Assembly: GCA_009760855.2 (NCBI GenBank)
Contig: WPIO01000009.1
Span: 2,482,501-2,546,500, forward strand
Origin: Cristatella mucedo
Lineage: Eukaryota > Bryozoa > Phylactolaemata > Cristatellidae
Length of the DNA stretch: 64,000 nucleotides
Reading direction: 5' to 3'
A model generated the notes under the pieces. The model was not told where the DNA came from. It saw nothing but the letters and a program-made list of their open reading frames with translations, and made no database searches. A program made the position numbers and the translations under genes. Every line of letters begins with the position of its first letter. The first letter of the stretch is position 1. Positions 12,297 through 24,274 of the stretch are shown in pieces.

Positions 12297-12412
12297 ATTA
12301 ATTCAACAACCTCACTTGTTTAGTAGCAGAAGAGCCTTAGCAGCTATCATAACTTAGCAGCTATCATGCACTTGCAGTGGGCAATACAGGATAGCCTGCT
12401 TCAGGACTAGAG
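12297..12412 (-). mobile_element. SINE-1 copy, partial
   Basis: Has cctcacttgtttagtagcag, aagagcc and cttgcagtgggcaata in SINE-1 order, with a short local duplication of cttagcagctatcat. Confidence 0.5.
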
Positions 12413-12861
12413 CCTATGACATAGTGTATGTTGTGTGAGTGCTTTACCTCTGTGATTATCTCTCAAACCCACCAATGTGAACCTCGTATGCCTTGTTCAA
12501 ACTACAAGCCAATGGGCAGGAGCAGCTGCAGCTTAAGTAACCTCCCTGGCTGGCGCCCTCACCCAGTACTTTCTGCAGAGCCTCTTTTTTATATGCATCT
12601 ACAAGGAAACTGGTGCCCCGAGTCTTGGCTCAGGGTGAGGTGTGTGCGTGTGTGCGCACGTCCGAGCATGAGCAAGCACGATTCATCAGCAGCACACCCT
12701 AACATTGGACATGAACAGAGTGGGTGACGGCTCGTAGGAAAAACAACTGGCAGCATTTGCCCGAGTTACACTGAATATTGTTTACAAAGTGGTGTGATTA
12801 GACTCATTAGCTGCACTTTTCGCATTGCCAGTCTATGCAAACTCTTGCTCACACATCGCAG

Positions 12862-13203
12862 GCCGAACAAGAGAAAGCGGAAGAGTGTTCCCGAACTGCA
12901 AGCATCATCTTGCGGCTCAGTCGGCACCTGCAAGCGTTGCTCGGTCGAGCTAGCCACAGGACTGCATCGGCAGCAGCTCCGGCCGTCGACCTAGCTGATG
13001 ACGATGGCGATGGCCTCTGCCGGCCGTCGGCATTCGAGCTGCTGAGAGAAGATCTGGAGGCCGTAGAGGAGGAGGCGGCGCGCATACTCGAGCGCTGGCA
13101 AAATGTCTGGCTGCAGACAGTGGAGCAGCAGGGTTCCATCGAGGAGGCTGCAGCAGCAGCAAGGAAGCAGCAGCAGCAGCTGCTGCTGCATGGCCAGCAG
13201 CAG
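12862..13203 (+). CDS. Nesprin-like gene, exon D (spectrin-like, Gln-rich end)
   Basis: Acceptor acatcgcag at 12861, donor CAG|GTAGGC at 13204; 342 bases, 114 codons, phase 0 to 0. The start (AEQEKAEECSRTAS) and middle (FELLREDLEAVEEEAARILERW) are acidic and helical. RWQNVW carries the tryptophan pair typical of spectrin-repeat helices. An acidic loop (DLADDDGDG) separates two helices. The end is Ala/Gln-rich, with short CAG and CTG runs. The opposite strand is also open here, but it has no splice logic and is ignored. Confidence 0.65.
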
Positions 13204-14194
13204 GTAGGCAATGTGGTTCTCATTGTTGCCACGGCTACGGTGCCAGCAGAGGCACGGTGGCATCGGCTGAGTTGGCTGTCTAGTTGCCGGCACCTCCACG
13301 ATCGCATAATGCTGCTGCTTAAGCGTCAGCTACAACCACGACGTGCACATCCCCGTGGGTTCTGCTGTGCTCTTGGCAGCAGGTTCATTGCCATTCTGGC
13401 AACTTATAGGGGTAGCCGAGCCAGGTGGCCAGGTCTTGTGCCAGCAGAGTGGAAGTTTCGCCTGCAGTGGCAATTAAAATCTGCTCGAGCTCCAAGGCCA
13501 ACGTAAGAGAATGAGTAGAGAGGAAGCTGGACTTCGAGATGGAACAAAAGCCAGCACAGATGCTGCCCGGTCAGAGAGCAAACGATTGTTAATCACCGTG
13601 CCCAATTGTGAGCACGTGTATATAATTCATTCTTGGAGTGCATCGGTGTGCTCCGTGGTCGTCTCAGCAGAAGCAGCAGGGTGCATGCTTGATAATACAC
13701 ACAGTGGGCAACTATAGCCACTGCTGCTGCTGATGCTCCGGCTGCTGCTGATGCCGGGGTCAGAGCGACTGGAGAACTGAAGCCGTACCGTTCTCCAGGA
13801 CTGCAGGTATACAGCAAGCTGGTGCAGCTTGCTAGCTGTATGTTTGCCTGCGTGCTGGCGTACATTTGCACGGATGCTGTATGGCTCAGCCCAATGCCAC
13901 GGCAGCAGAGTACGTCTCGCAGCAGTCGAGTACTGTAGATGAGTGGGCAGTAGACCAAAAGCAGCTTCATGCCTGTGAGTGACCATAGCAGCTAGTGGCA
14001 GGCAGCTGACGCCAGTGGGACGCACGATGCATCCCTCGTCTTAGCAATTGGGGTAGACACGTGCAATCAGGCAGGACTTAGCTTGCGGTGGGGTGAGGAA
14101 GATATGCTGGGCTTGCTTGTTGTGTAGCCCTGGATCTGCAGCAAGCACAAGATTAAGCTTGCAGGTTATCATGTGTTTGTGTGTCGCGTCAAGC

Positions 14195-14198
<4 letters not shown>

Positions 14199-14282
<84 letters not shown>

Positions 14283-14310
14283 GTGTGTGCGTGCGTGTGT
14301 GTTATGTGAG
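14199..14310 (+). repeat. (GT)n microsatellite
   Basis: About 40 uninterrupted GT units, then GCGT variants. Confidence 0.95.
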
Positions 14311-15623
14311 CACGTGTGTGCTAGGCAGTGTTTGTGTGCATGCACATGTGTGAGTATGCATGAATTCCCATGTGAGCATTCAATTCACTGCATCTCATGC
14401 AGGTCTGTTCATTGGATAATGAGCTCAACAAATGAAATACCCAGCTAATCAAGCAGTGAATCTCGTCTAACGAGTATTAAGCCAAGTTTAGGCTGTCCAA
14501 TTACCTTCTGACCGGTGCATGTTCTGCTTGGTTATTCCTTCTTGTAGGAAGCTTTTGAGGTCGGTTTGCCTTCGGTCTTGCTACCTTCTAGGTGCCTGCT
14601 AGCTCTACCTCAGAGTGGGCATGAAGAAACCGCTTCTGCTTGTAAGGTAGGAAATGGCCTTCCGAAAAACATCTCCAGCTGAATTCAAACTTTTTAGCAA
14701 TGGCTTCTATCGCCTGCTGACGCATGATCTGATTCCTCTCTGAAGAGTGTGTAGTATTCCATAAAGGGCCACTCGCACTCTACTGTAAGCGCTAAAGAGC
14801 TGGAATTGCGCCGGTGGCCTGTCTGCTTGGCCTTTCCCCAAGCAGCCGGCCAGCCAGCCAGCCAGCCACCTATTTAGAATCAGCTGCTGCCCGGGCAAGA
14901 AATGACGTCGTGTAGCCAAATATGCTACTTTGCTTCTAGAGTGTGTAGAGGTGATTGCAATTTTCTAGCTATGATTGCTACCTGCTGCCTTTATCTGGCA
15001 AGGGTAAAAGACACCAAGCACAAGCTGCAGTGGTTGCATTGAAGCTTCGGCCAGTCGCCATTGAGATGCCATTAATTTAGCTTTGCAGGCCCTGGCAGAC
15101 ATATGACTGTTGGATGAAACAGTAGCATGTAGCTTAGTCCTGACAATACTCAGCTCAACAGCTGAAACTTAATCAGCTTAACCAGAATACCTTGCTTAAA
15201 TGCCAATTTGATAAATAGCATCATACCAGGCAACCGGGCATAGCAGCATTCAGACCTCTTTGGCAGTAGCAGCCAGGTTTCTCTCTCTGCAGGTAGACGT
15301 TCGGCAGTGGGTTCATGCTACTGCCATGCTTTGCCCCCACATTCCTGGAATGTTCTTTCGGTCTAATTAATAACCCTAGGTGAAGCTGAGATGTGAAGGC
15401 AGTGTTCTTTCTGGCAGCTGGAGGTGGAGGCATTAAGATGTCAGCTATCATCCCAGTGTATAAGACTGCTGCTGCTACTGCAGCAGCTGCAGTCCTTCTC
15501 TTGGCTGTGTTCATTTGCAGCTGGCAGACTCGGCTGCAATCAGGTGGCTGCATTGTTATTCAGCTGCATCGGTCATGGCCAAATGTTCGGTGCAGCAGTT
15601 AAAGGCCGGAAGCCACTCTGTGA

Positions 15624-15627
<4 letters not shown>

Positions 15628-15696
<69 letters not shown>
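15628..15696 (+). repeat. (CA)n microsatellite
   Basis: About 34 uninterrupted CA units. Confidence 0.95.
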
Positions 15697-15699
<3 letters not shown>

Positions 15700-16961
15700 T
15701 GTAAGGTTTTCATGCTGTTGAAGGGCTTTGACCACAGTTCATTGGTCTCATCAGCCTTTTGTCACCAGCTTAGCCAGGTGGTGGTGGAGATGGGACACAC
15801 ATGCTATTTGGCTAAGCTGGACTGGGCTGGCTCTGGTAACTCCTAGCAAATAGGCCGTCCAGTGACTAAGCCATGGTGATCTCGATGCAGTTTTGATAAA
15901 CGGCTGCTGCTTTTGGCACTTCCGGCGGCCGACGTTGCCCAGAAGAATACCAGCCAGCTGACTTCTTCCACAACAGCCAGCGGCTGGCCTGAGCTGCATG
16001 CTTGCCAGGTCTGCTGGCTGGCTAGCCGGCTGGCTTTTCTGTTACTCCTTTCAGTAGATCTGTTTAGTTGGGCAGCATCACCCAGCATCGCGCCATGCCT
16101 CTGGTCTAGGGCATATATTCGGTCCTGAATGTCCGGCAGTCAGTCAATGCTTCTCTGCTCGCTTTTAGACTCGGCTGCCACGGTGGCTGCAGCCAGAGCC
16201 GCTGCATCTGCAAGCCTGCTAGAAGGGCACTGTGCGAGGCTGACACGCTTTCTGCATGCCCGGGCGGCCCTTCCGAACTAGCTTTCTTGCCTGCATTCGC
16301 ACTGTCTGCCCCTCCCCCTTTTTTCCTTTGCATTTGTGCCCAGCAGTGCGCTGCCCAGCACTACCTCACTTGCAGCCAATAGCAGCCCAGTGTCCGGTCA
16401 CGTGGACAGAGAGCACAGTCTGAATGAGCATGCCAATGGCTCAAAGCCACATGGAGGTGCCAGCTGTGGGTGTCTGAGTGGGCGACACCTTGGTTAAGGT
16501 GTCTGCCATTTGGGCTGCAGATCGGCTGCAGGTATCTGATTGCAGCTTGGGTCTCTGCAGAATAATCTGTGGTGTTAAATGGCAAGAAAAACTTCAGCAC
16601 ACCAATGGCTATTTGCCATTTAGATTACAAGCTACTTAAGAGTGTAACCCTTCTGCAAGGGATTAGTGAAGCCCTGGGCTGCATCTGCTCATACTGCAAA
16701 CCTACACAATGGAGTGCCATGATTGCATGCAGCCGTCTGTCTTAGTACTGGGATGGCACAGATTTGAAAAAATCACCAAATTTCTGTTCTACTTGTGTTA
16801 TACTGCAATTTCATAACCCCATCTTAAGAGTCATGCTCTATATTTTCAGTTGAAGAATTAAAACCTTTTTGCAGGAAGACTGTTAGTCGACTTTCACTCA
16901 CAGCCCTTCGGCTGAATGCTCCAATAGTGTGCTCACACGGTGCTGTCGGTTTCTGCCACAG

Positions 16962-18045
16962 ATAAACTCATCACACACCGGCAGTCCAGGGTTGAACTGG
17001 TTATTATCCTCATCACCTGACCAGACAGCTACCAATGATGCTGCCTTCCTCCACGCCTCATCTTCCAGCTTGTCATCCTGCTCAGCCGAGGACGACGGGG
17101 CAGACGATCGAATGACTGAAGATCGCAGCATGGCCACAGCACTGAGAACAGGCCGCGGTCCTCCACTGTGTACCCCCGAGGCCAGCACTCTGACTTTGCA
17201 GCTCCTGACTGGCAGCAGCAGTGGTAGTGGCGAGAGGCTGGCAGCCACTCCGAACGGCTCTGCACTGCAGTGCGCCAGCGATCCAGAGCTCGCCAGGTCG
17301 GCCGCTGGAGGTCAGTGGCACGGGCCAGCAGTGGCTAGATGCCCAGACGGGTCTCTTTCGTTGTCGTCTTTCCGCGCACACGGGCACTCGGGATCTCGAG
17401 CAGGCAGCTGCAGTGGCGGCGGCAGCTGCAGCCTCGGAGACAATGCAGCGGCTGCCGTAGCGGTGACGGTGGAAGCGATGGCTTCATCGACTAGCCACGC
17501 AGCTTTGCCGGCTGCTGACGACAGGCCAGTGTCGTCGGCAGCCGATTCGGTAGCCGGACGCTTGCTTGACAGCCGTCTCATTGAGCGACCGATCGACAAC
17601 CCCATAGAGTGCACAGTTCGCGTAAACGTTCTCGATGGCCAGCATCATCGCGCCGACGAGCCGGCTTCATCTTGGATGATGATGACGACGAGGACGACGA
17701 CGGGCGACTCCATGGGAAAAGCGGCCGTGCATGCCGATCACGTCGCATACCGGCCTCAGTCGGTGACGAGCGATTACAGCTCGGCAGCATGTGAAAGCCT
17801 CGGCAGCTCTATGCACGAGGAGTCCAAGTCCTTGCTGCTGATGACGTCCTGTTCGGTGGCTGCAGACTGTGAACTCCTCAGCTCATCGAGCTTGCTTTCA
17901 CCGGAACTTGCCGCCGCCACCCACTGGCGCTCGCCTCCTCGTTCACCTGGATATGACGATGAGCGCGTGGCAGATTTCAGACCGGACCAGGTGGTACCAT
18001 GCAGCAGCGCCGACCGGATGAGTAATCCTGAGTCATTCGTGTCAG
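16962..18045 (+). CDS. Nesprin-like gene, exon E (long Ser/Ala-rich disordered exon)
   Basis: Acceptor ggtttctgccacag at 16961, donor CAG|GTTAGT at 18046; 1,084 bases, phase 0 to phase 1. The frame is open across the whole exon. The composition is low-complexity Ser, Ala, Asp and Gly with scattered acidic patches (ASSSSLSSCSAEDDGADD) and no recognisable fold. It reads as an intrinsically disordered linker. The final G joins GC of exon F to make Gly. CpG is commoner here than in the flanking introns, as expected for coding sequence under constraint. Phase is the main support for linking it to the spectrin exons. Confidence 0.6.
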
Positions 18046-18159
18046 GTTAGTGCGAGGCAGCCAGCCGGTGCAGCACGTGTGGTTAGCAGCAGCCTTGCCT
18101 CACAAGCTTGGACAGGAATAGTAAAAATAACGACAAGAAGAAGAATAAATACAAGACGT

Positions 18160-18303
18160 TCGTATAGCGGTCAAAGAGATCTAAATCTCTTGTAAAGCAG
18201 TTTACATATTCTGTATGGAAGCGTGTCACTTAGTTACAACTTTCACAGTGCCTTCATTTTCAAGCACACACACACACACACACGCACGCACGCACGCATG
18301 CAC

Positions 18304-18345
<42 letters not shown>

Positions 18346-18870
18346 ACACACACACACACAGAGGAAAACTCACGTGGACAGAGCTGATACTATGAGTGAA
18401 GAACAGTTTGAGTTTGTAGCTTCTTTTTTGATGCCATCAAGTCAGAGGATGTCGGGATGTCAGTTGGAAGTGTGTTTGGGCTTTGCAACTGGGCAACGGC
18501 AGTGCATGGTCGCTACAAAGGATTTTAGGTTGGTTTGATACACAGCTCAGCAATTTGAGTCAGAAGATGAGAGATTTATTGGATGCACAGCTCAATGCCT
18601 TGAGTCAGACGTGCCGGTAACTCGATTCAAAGCCTGGTAAGAAATTTCTCCAACTGGTAGCTCAGAGCAAGAGAATAAGAGGGTGTGAACGTAATCAAAA
18701 GAGCCTCGAGCTCGGTACATTGCTTGATGGTGAGCCAGTGTGGGTGGTGAGCAATGGTGCAATACGCCAGCTGCGACGTTCGTGGTTGACAATCTTTATA
18801 GTAGTGCACCAACCGCAAACCATGTTACTGCAACAGAAGTCTAGACAGGATGTTGCGAATGCATGGACTC
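18160..18870 (-). mobile_element. Old LINE-B-like 3' fragment with a (CA)n tract inside
   Basis: Tail-like aaagagatctaaatctcttg at 18172, then on the minus strand HAFATSCLDFCCSN- and PLLTTHTGSPSSNV-like remnants of the DFCNSLL and LHWLP regions. A (CA)n/(CGCA)n tract lies at about 18264-18360. Much decayed. Confidence 0.55.
18264..18360 (+). repeat. (CA)n microsatellite with CGCA variants
   Basis: Interrupted CA repeat. Confidence 0.95.
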
Positions 18871-20175
18871 CACCTCCACTAGCTGTTTGTTTATTCAATG
18901 GTTGGGCATGTTAATGTTGCTGTGTGGCCACGCCCTGGTGGCTGGGGCATTTCAGGAAAATTCAAGCATGTACATGTACGATACCGGTTATACTGGCCAT
19001 TCCATAACTATATTTCGACCATTCTGTTCGTGACTGGTATTATATTCCAAGGATTACAATCAATGAGCATGGGAAAGTGATGATGTCAGCTGTCTTGATT
19101 TACTTTTTAAATTACACACGCATGAATGTTGACCTAGGTAATGACTGTATTCCAGTTCGGCTTTATCTTTGAGTAACAATATATCGTCAACATCTAAGGC
19201 CTCCGTAAAAAAAATACTAGCTGAATTATCAGCCTATTTTGTATAGCGACAGAAGAGCCTTTAGGGTAATCACCACCGCTTGCAGCAGCAATAAAGGATC
19301 GCCCACCGCAGGGTTCAAATCTGCGACCTCTGTATCGAGGTCATGAAAAGTAACCGCCTTACCTAGTGAGCCATCACGGCATGAGCACCCATAGTCATCC
19401 ATTGACATCACTGGAATTGCACTGCACTGGTTTAACTCCTACCTTAGAGGAGCTCTTAGAGCCTTGATGGAAACTGCAAACCGCCATCAGGCAAGTCTTT
19501 ACAGTAAGAAAGTAATGATAATAATTATAAGCAAGTTTTTATAGAGTTCTTAGAGAGCCAAACACATATCCGAGCTCTTTAAAACTCCCTGCAGGAGAAG
19601 AAATCATGAAGAGTCAATGGCAAGTTAGACAGCTCCTGCTTAGACAAACATACATGCCCAAGCACACAAGAAGCCACTCAAGGCTACTGGCTAGTACCGT
19701 GCCCCTGGTTAGTAATGTATACTGACTAGTGACAGCCAAGTATGCAAAGCATACAAAAATAAAAGGTTTCATAGGGATCTCGGAGATGTGTTCTTGACCC
19801 CCTGTTTTCACACTGTATGCATACACTCTCAGCCGTAATTGCCTAGCAGGATCTAGATTTTCATTTCACTTAAACAGATGATGCTATGCTCCTATTGTGT
19901 GTGTATTGATACTTGCTAATGTTCAAGCACCTCAGATATGTTCGAAAATAAGTGCACCATTTTCTAGTTTCTTCTTACAAGCAAGCACTTCTGTGATCTC
20001 GCGTAATTAGCTACTAATTAGTGCTTTATTTTGCTCTTTATAATGCCTGACAATAGACATTATTTTTGCATGATTTCTTTCTATCGGCTGCATATCTGCC
20101 AGTTAGCAATTCCTCAATTGGTAGATCTTTCTGATTTTAGCTGCTGGCTTAGTTGTTCTTCTCTATGTTACTTAG
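18871..20175. other. Intron E-F, right part
   Basis: Contains the SINE-1 copy at 19220-19382. Otherwise AT-rich and unassigned. Confidence 0.5.
19220..19382 (-). mobile_element. SINE-1, a well-preserved tRNA-derived copy
   Basis: On the minus strand it starts gccgtgatggctcactagg (A-box-like tggctcactagg), has a B box in the context cagatttgaaccctgc, then gtgggcgatcctttattgc and a tail ending tctgtcgctatacaaa. This order (A box, B box, unrelated tail) marks a tRNA-derived SINE. Related copies lie near 3.9, 12.3, 22.4, 32.6, 33.4, 38.5, 46.9 and 60.1 kb. Confidence 0.7.
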
Positions 20176-21100
20176 GCAAAATGGGAGTCAGCACTTGCAG
20201 CAGGGGCAGATCTGAACAAAGGAAGGCTGCTGCTGCTGCTGCGATTGGAAGCCTGCCGACTAGTCCATATGATTTGAGTTATGAGACGACCCTTCTCTCC
20301 CACAGGAGTCGCAGTTTCCACACCGTTGAAAGCAGAGCTGATCCCAATGGCAATTGCCGGTATTCAGAGACTGTGCACATCAGCCGCACAAGCTCGTCAG
20401 AATTAGGCACTGTAGACATTGAGAGAAGCTCTGGCATTGGCAGCAGCAGACAGGCAGCCGATGCATTAGGGATTTGCAGGATGCGACCAGAAAGGCATCC
20501 CCTTGGAATGGCATTGAAGCAAAATGATTCCTGCTTGAAATCAAGCTCTTCTGAGCACAGCATTTCTGGTGATTGCAGCAACTCTCGCTCGTGGTCAGCC
20601 GAAGGTCCCCGAGCTGGCACATATGACATGGCTGGCACATCACTGCCATTGTCGCAGGTTCCAGTCGCCAGAGCAGACAGTGGGTTATGCGATGTGGAGT
20701 CACCGGCCGAAGCCGATGGAGCTGCTGCTTCTGACGTCGTCTGCTCTAGCATCCCCCCTGGCATCCAGAGTCAGCAGCTGCTTGGGCGGCTGCAGCTACA
20801 ATTTGCTCCTATCGATTGCAAAGCCTCTGCAACTCAGGATTATCTCAGCAGTAAGAGTAGGCGTCGGCGGACCGCTGCTGGTGCAAAGTGTCGGTCGGAA
20901 GCCAGGCTGTGGATGTCTAGACCTCGAGGTCGGTGCTTCTCTGCTGCAACATCAATGGCTTTGACTGGGGAGAGTAGCAGCTCTGGTTCTTTGGCCAGCA
21001 CACTAAGTGCACCTGCTCTGAACGATCTGGCCATGCCGACAAAAGTAATTGGCTGCACCATGTCATCATGCAGCAGCAATGCAAGCACCAGTCAATCTGC
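20176..21100 (+). CDS. Nesprin-like gene, exon F (Ser-rich disordered exon)
   Basis: Acceptor ctatgttacttag at 20175, donor TCTGC|GTAAGT at 21101, which is close to perfect. The 925 bases run phase 1 to phase 2. The product starts [18 protein letters not shown], has a six-Ala run, and continues with Ser-rich segments such as [18 protein letters not shown] and a basic patch ([11 protein letters not shown]). No domain is recognised. The Ser/Arg/Asp context would suit phosphorylation, but that is inference. A pure (AG)n tract begins about 50 bases past the donor. The exit phase demands one base from the next exon, which exon G supplies. Confidence 0.62.
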
Positions 21101-21149
21101 GTAAGTAGGCATGCTGCTGCCTTGACCCTAAATGAGTGTGCCACCCAAT

Positions 21150-21255
<106 letters not shown>

Positions 21256-21715
21256 AGGGAGAGAGGGAGAGGGAGAGAAAGAGAACCAGTTTCAATCGAA
21301 CATTGCACGATTGACACATAGTGCAGGGCTTTTTACATTTACAGAGAAACAGCAAATACAGAATATTGAAGCAGTGTCGCAACATAAAAGCCAATACACT
21401 AGATTGCCGTGCTCAATGCAGTGCTAAGAGAAAGCAGCCATAGCTTGGCAAAGCTTAAGCCTGTTGGCTACCGAAAGAGAATTTTACCGGTGGCATCCAC
21501 CCTATGAAGCATGTAAGCGAGTTAAGATCCTCTCTCTCTGATGCTCTCTCGAATGCTACGCAAGTAACCTATTATTATTAATACTTATATTGTTTTCATT
21601 AGCCAAGCCAGGTCTCCGAGGTCGTATAGGCTGTGACAGCATTCGGCTAGCATGCACCGCCTACTGAAACAGAGTGTCAGATGTTCTGTTCCGCTTTCGT
21701 TTGGTTCAAGTTCAG

Positions 21716-21857
21716 AGTATCTGATGAGGCCCCGATTGACAGCAGTGCCGTAGGGAAACTACAGGTCTTGCATGCAAAGGGGCCTAAGAAACCTAGAACT
21801 GACAGCATTCCCAAAATCAGCCGTCGACTGTTAAGCTACAGTTCTGAGAAGCTGCAA
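21716..21857 (+). CDS. Nesprin-like gene, exon G (small linker exon)
   Basis: Acceptor ggttcaagttcag at 21715 after a T-rich tract; donor CAA|GTACGT at 21858. The exon is 142 bases, phase 2 to 0. The first base completes the GC left by exon F as GCA (Ala). The product is VSDEAPIDSSAVGKL followed by a basic stretch (AKGPKKPRTDSIPKISRR). No domain is recognised. It was kept because both phases fit the neighbours and both splice sites are good. Confidence 0.55.
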
Positions 21858-22427
21858 GTACGTTGATCGTGCTTAGGCAACCGACTGCAAAGATGGCCTG
21901 GCTGGCAATTTTAGCCTCACGAGGCCAGCATTCTAAGATCTGCTGCTGCAATGAGCAGCTACTACAGACTCGAGGTCATACGCATAGACATAATGAGAGG
22001 AGTGAGATGCTAGATTGGCCAGACATGGCATATTTAGGAGTTGCTGAGCCCAAACGCTATCAATGGAGTTGCACAAAGAGACTGCCTCAGATGCTCCCGA
22101 GGTCCAAGTGAATTGGCTTCTGCTAATAGTAAAGGGCAAATATTCGTAATTCACTATCGACATATTCGTTTGTAATGAATGCTGGTAATGATGAGATGTA
22201 CCTCACCCATCTAGCCAACATTGCAATTCGGTTGCCCTACTATATTGATCTGCATTGGTTTCTTGGTTTCTGTTGTTCCGGTGTCGCACCTTAGTACCGT
22301 AGTAACAAAAGTTTGGACTACCATGTTTATCTCCAGTGGGTATGAAATGTTGGTGTTCCAAGTTGGAGATCTGTTCTGAGGAATTCTTGCATTTGGCAGC
22401 TGGATACGGTAAAAAGTAAAGGTCGAC
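21858..22427. other. Intron G-H, left part
   Basis: An open stretch at about 22040-22110 preceded by catatttag looks weakly exon-like but leaves the wrong phase. Otherwise unassigned. Confidence 0.35.
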
Positions 22428-22535
22428 TGATTCGATGGCCTCGTTTACTTAGGCGACAGAAGACCCTCAGTGGCTGCCACTTCTGCTTACGGTGGGTGAT
22501 TAAGGACTAGAATGCACAACCTGGATCGTTAAGTC
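22428..22535 (-). mobile_element. SINE-1 copy, partial
   Basis: ttaggcgacagaagaccctc, gtggctgcc and acttctgctt in SINE-1 order; worn. Confidence 0.5.
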
Positions 22536-22628
22536 GGAAAACTTACCTCTGCCCCAAGGATAGCAGGGCAAACTCCCAGTGAAAGCCTGGTTAATTTCCT
22601 TTTGCTGAATCAACTTCTGGAGCCGTCC

Positions 22629-22745
22629 AAGTTTGGCCCAGTGATTAAGGTGCTTACCTTTGACGACCAAGGTTGTGGGCTCGTGCTCTGGGGCAAAGGA
22701 GAAGTGCCAGGATACAGATTTAAGCTCTCTTGTTGCGCTGTAGAA
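22629..22745 (+). mobile_element. SINE-2 copy
   Basis: tttggcccagtgattaaggt (A-box region), accaaggttgtgggctcgtg (B-box region) and a worn tail ending tctcttgttgcgctgtag. See the copy at 23586. Confidence 0.6.
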
Positions 22746-22795
22746 AGGAATCATATTTTGTTCTGTGTGTGACTTAAGCGTTTCCATTCAATTGA

Positions 22796-23080
22796 CTATG
22801 TAATGTAATGTAATGGAATGTATCTCCTTCAGTAACTCCGCAAAGTCATAAAGACCATGTGGGTGTTACGCAGGAGAGTTTTGTAAAGCGCACTCACAGC
22901 CTAAGCGGCTTTCGGTACGCATTCGGTAGCCAACAGACTTCGTCTCACGCAACAAAGAGAAAGTGGGAAGCATAGCAGAGTTAGGAGAGCAGTTGAGGTA
23001 GTGAGTAGCATAGAAGTAGCAGTTCAGGACAGCTGAAAAAGATGTGCCATAGTCGGCAGTTGGAGAGTAGATGTCATACC
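22796..23080 (-). mobile_element. LINE-A 3' end fragment
   Basis: Nearly the same as 29275-29545: gtaactccgcaaagtcataa, agaccatgtgggtgttacgc, then the minus-strand C-terminus [20 protein letters not shown]. The tail ends in (CATTA)n at about 22796-22820. Homology stops at about 23080. Confidence 0.85.
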
Positions 23081-23456
23081 GTACAAAGCATCTTTGGTAT
23101 GGCTTGAATCTGTTTCTTAGGTCCGATTCCAAAAAATCCATGGTTGTGGGAGAGTTGCTTAACTTTCGGCTGCAGTACCGATAGAGTTCCATTACCGTAA
23201 GAAGTAATCAGAGCTGACTGGCCACTATTCCATTGCATTTAAGATGGTAATTAAATACCACTGAGAACCGATCTCCAATTAAGTTTGTATCAGGTCACAA
23301 ACAGTTTGCATATTCAAGATGTTCAATATGTAGGTAGTACTTATTTGGAGAAGTCTTCGACTTTCAATTGTCTATATTTTACCTAATGAAGCATCTGCCA
23401 CAGCTATTTATGGGGCACAGTTCAGGCTCGACCATAATGATTATGAATCTGCCACC
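23081..23456. other. Intron, nothing recognised
   Basis: No clear repeat or exon. Confidence 0.4.
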
Positions 23457-23575
23457 CTGGTTTGGCCCAGGGTAAAGATGCTTCCCTTTGACGACCGAGG
23501 TTGTCTTCTCGAGTCTTTCGGCATATGTGAATAGGATAGAGATTAAGTTGTCTAAGGGCGCTATAACAAATCGTG
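23457..23575 (+). mobile_element. SINE-2 copy
   Basis: tttggcccagggtaaagatg, gaccgaggttgtcttctcga, then a hairpin-like tail gattaagttgtctaagggcg ending ctataacaaa. It lies directly next to another copy in the same orientation. Confidence 0.6.
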
Positions 23576-23585
23576 GCATGCCAAG

Positions 23586-23719
23586 CTGGTTTGGTCCAGC
23601 GGTTAAGGTGCTTGCCCTGACCAAGGTCTAGCTGAGGTCGTGGGCTCGAGCCCCGAGTCATATGTGAAGCGCCTGAATAGAGATTAAGTTCTCTTGGGGC
23701 GCTACACAGATAAATTATA
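23586..23719 (+). mobile_element. SINE-2, a well-preserved tRNA-derived copy
   Basis: tggtccagcggttaaggtgc (A box), gtcgtgggctcgagccccga (B box), catatgtgaagcgcctgaat and agagattaagttctcttggg, ending gcgctacacagataa. The tail repeats the hairpin at the end of LINE-B. Confidence 0.75.
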
Positions 23720-24274
23720 TGTAAATGCTGGAAGCAACAATGATCTGTCTGAAATTTGCTATGAAAGCAAATGTTCTTTTATTTGCTCTCGGCCAAATGT
23801 CAGCATGAGCAGATGCTGACACATGAGTTGTTGAAGCTGGTGGCAATCGAAACCTATGTGGTGAAATCAAGACATGAGAGGCAGCAATGCCTATTGTTGA
23901 AGCATGCCAAGATTTCTCAACATATCATGTAATTTTCCTATTAATATATCAAAGCTAACCGATCAGTGTGCTAACTATAGGTATTCAAGGAATGCAGCTA
24001 GCAAAAATCCAAATGCAGTTGATAGTAGTGCCATCGAATTTGCTTTGCTTGCTTATATGCCGAACGAGTGGTGGCCCAGCCTGGCCTAAAGCACCAAAGC
24101 AATTAAACCCACTGCCGAACCTACACGCCTTCTGTTTAGGAATAACTCTTGTTCTTGTATGTAGACCATGACTTAGGCATCCATTATTTATTGTGTCAGT
24201 GGTGCCAATAATCACTCTTGCAGAGAGACAATTCAATAACTTCCTGTAATTGTAATGACCTCGAGTAGTGTCAG

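Larger units (their letters stand above)
13204..16961. other. Intron D-E with large dinucleotide tracts
   Basis: Holds a (GT)n tract (14199-14278 and variants to about 14310), a CCAG repeat at about 14848-14868 and a (CA)n tract at about 15628-15696. Several open frames occur, but none has matching splice sites and phase. A small phase 0-0 exon cannot be excluded. Confidence 0.5.

Noticed and set aside
14093-14448. Cys/Val-rich protein from the (GT)n tract
   Set aside because: Dinucleotide repeat with no coding context.
22040-22110. Extra exon between G and H
   Set aside because: The acceptor-like catatttag is fair, but the donor is weak and the exit phase (1) does not fit exon H.
23586-23719. 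Functional tRNA gene
   Set aside because: A and B boxes are present, but the acceptor stem does not close and the sequence continues into a LINE-like tail; several dispersed copies show it is a SINE.
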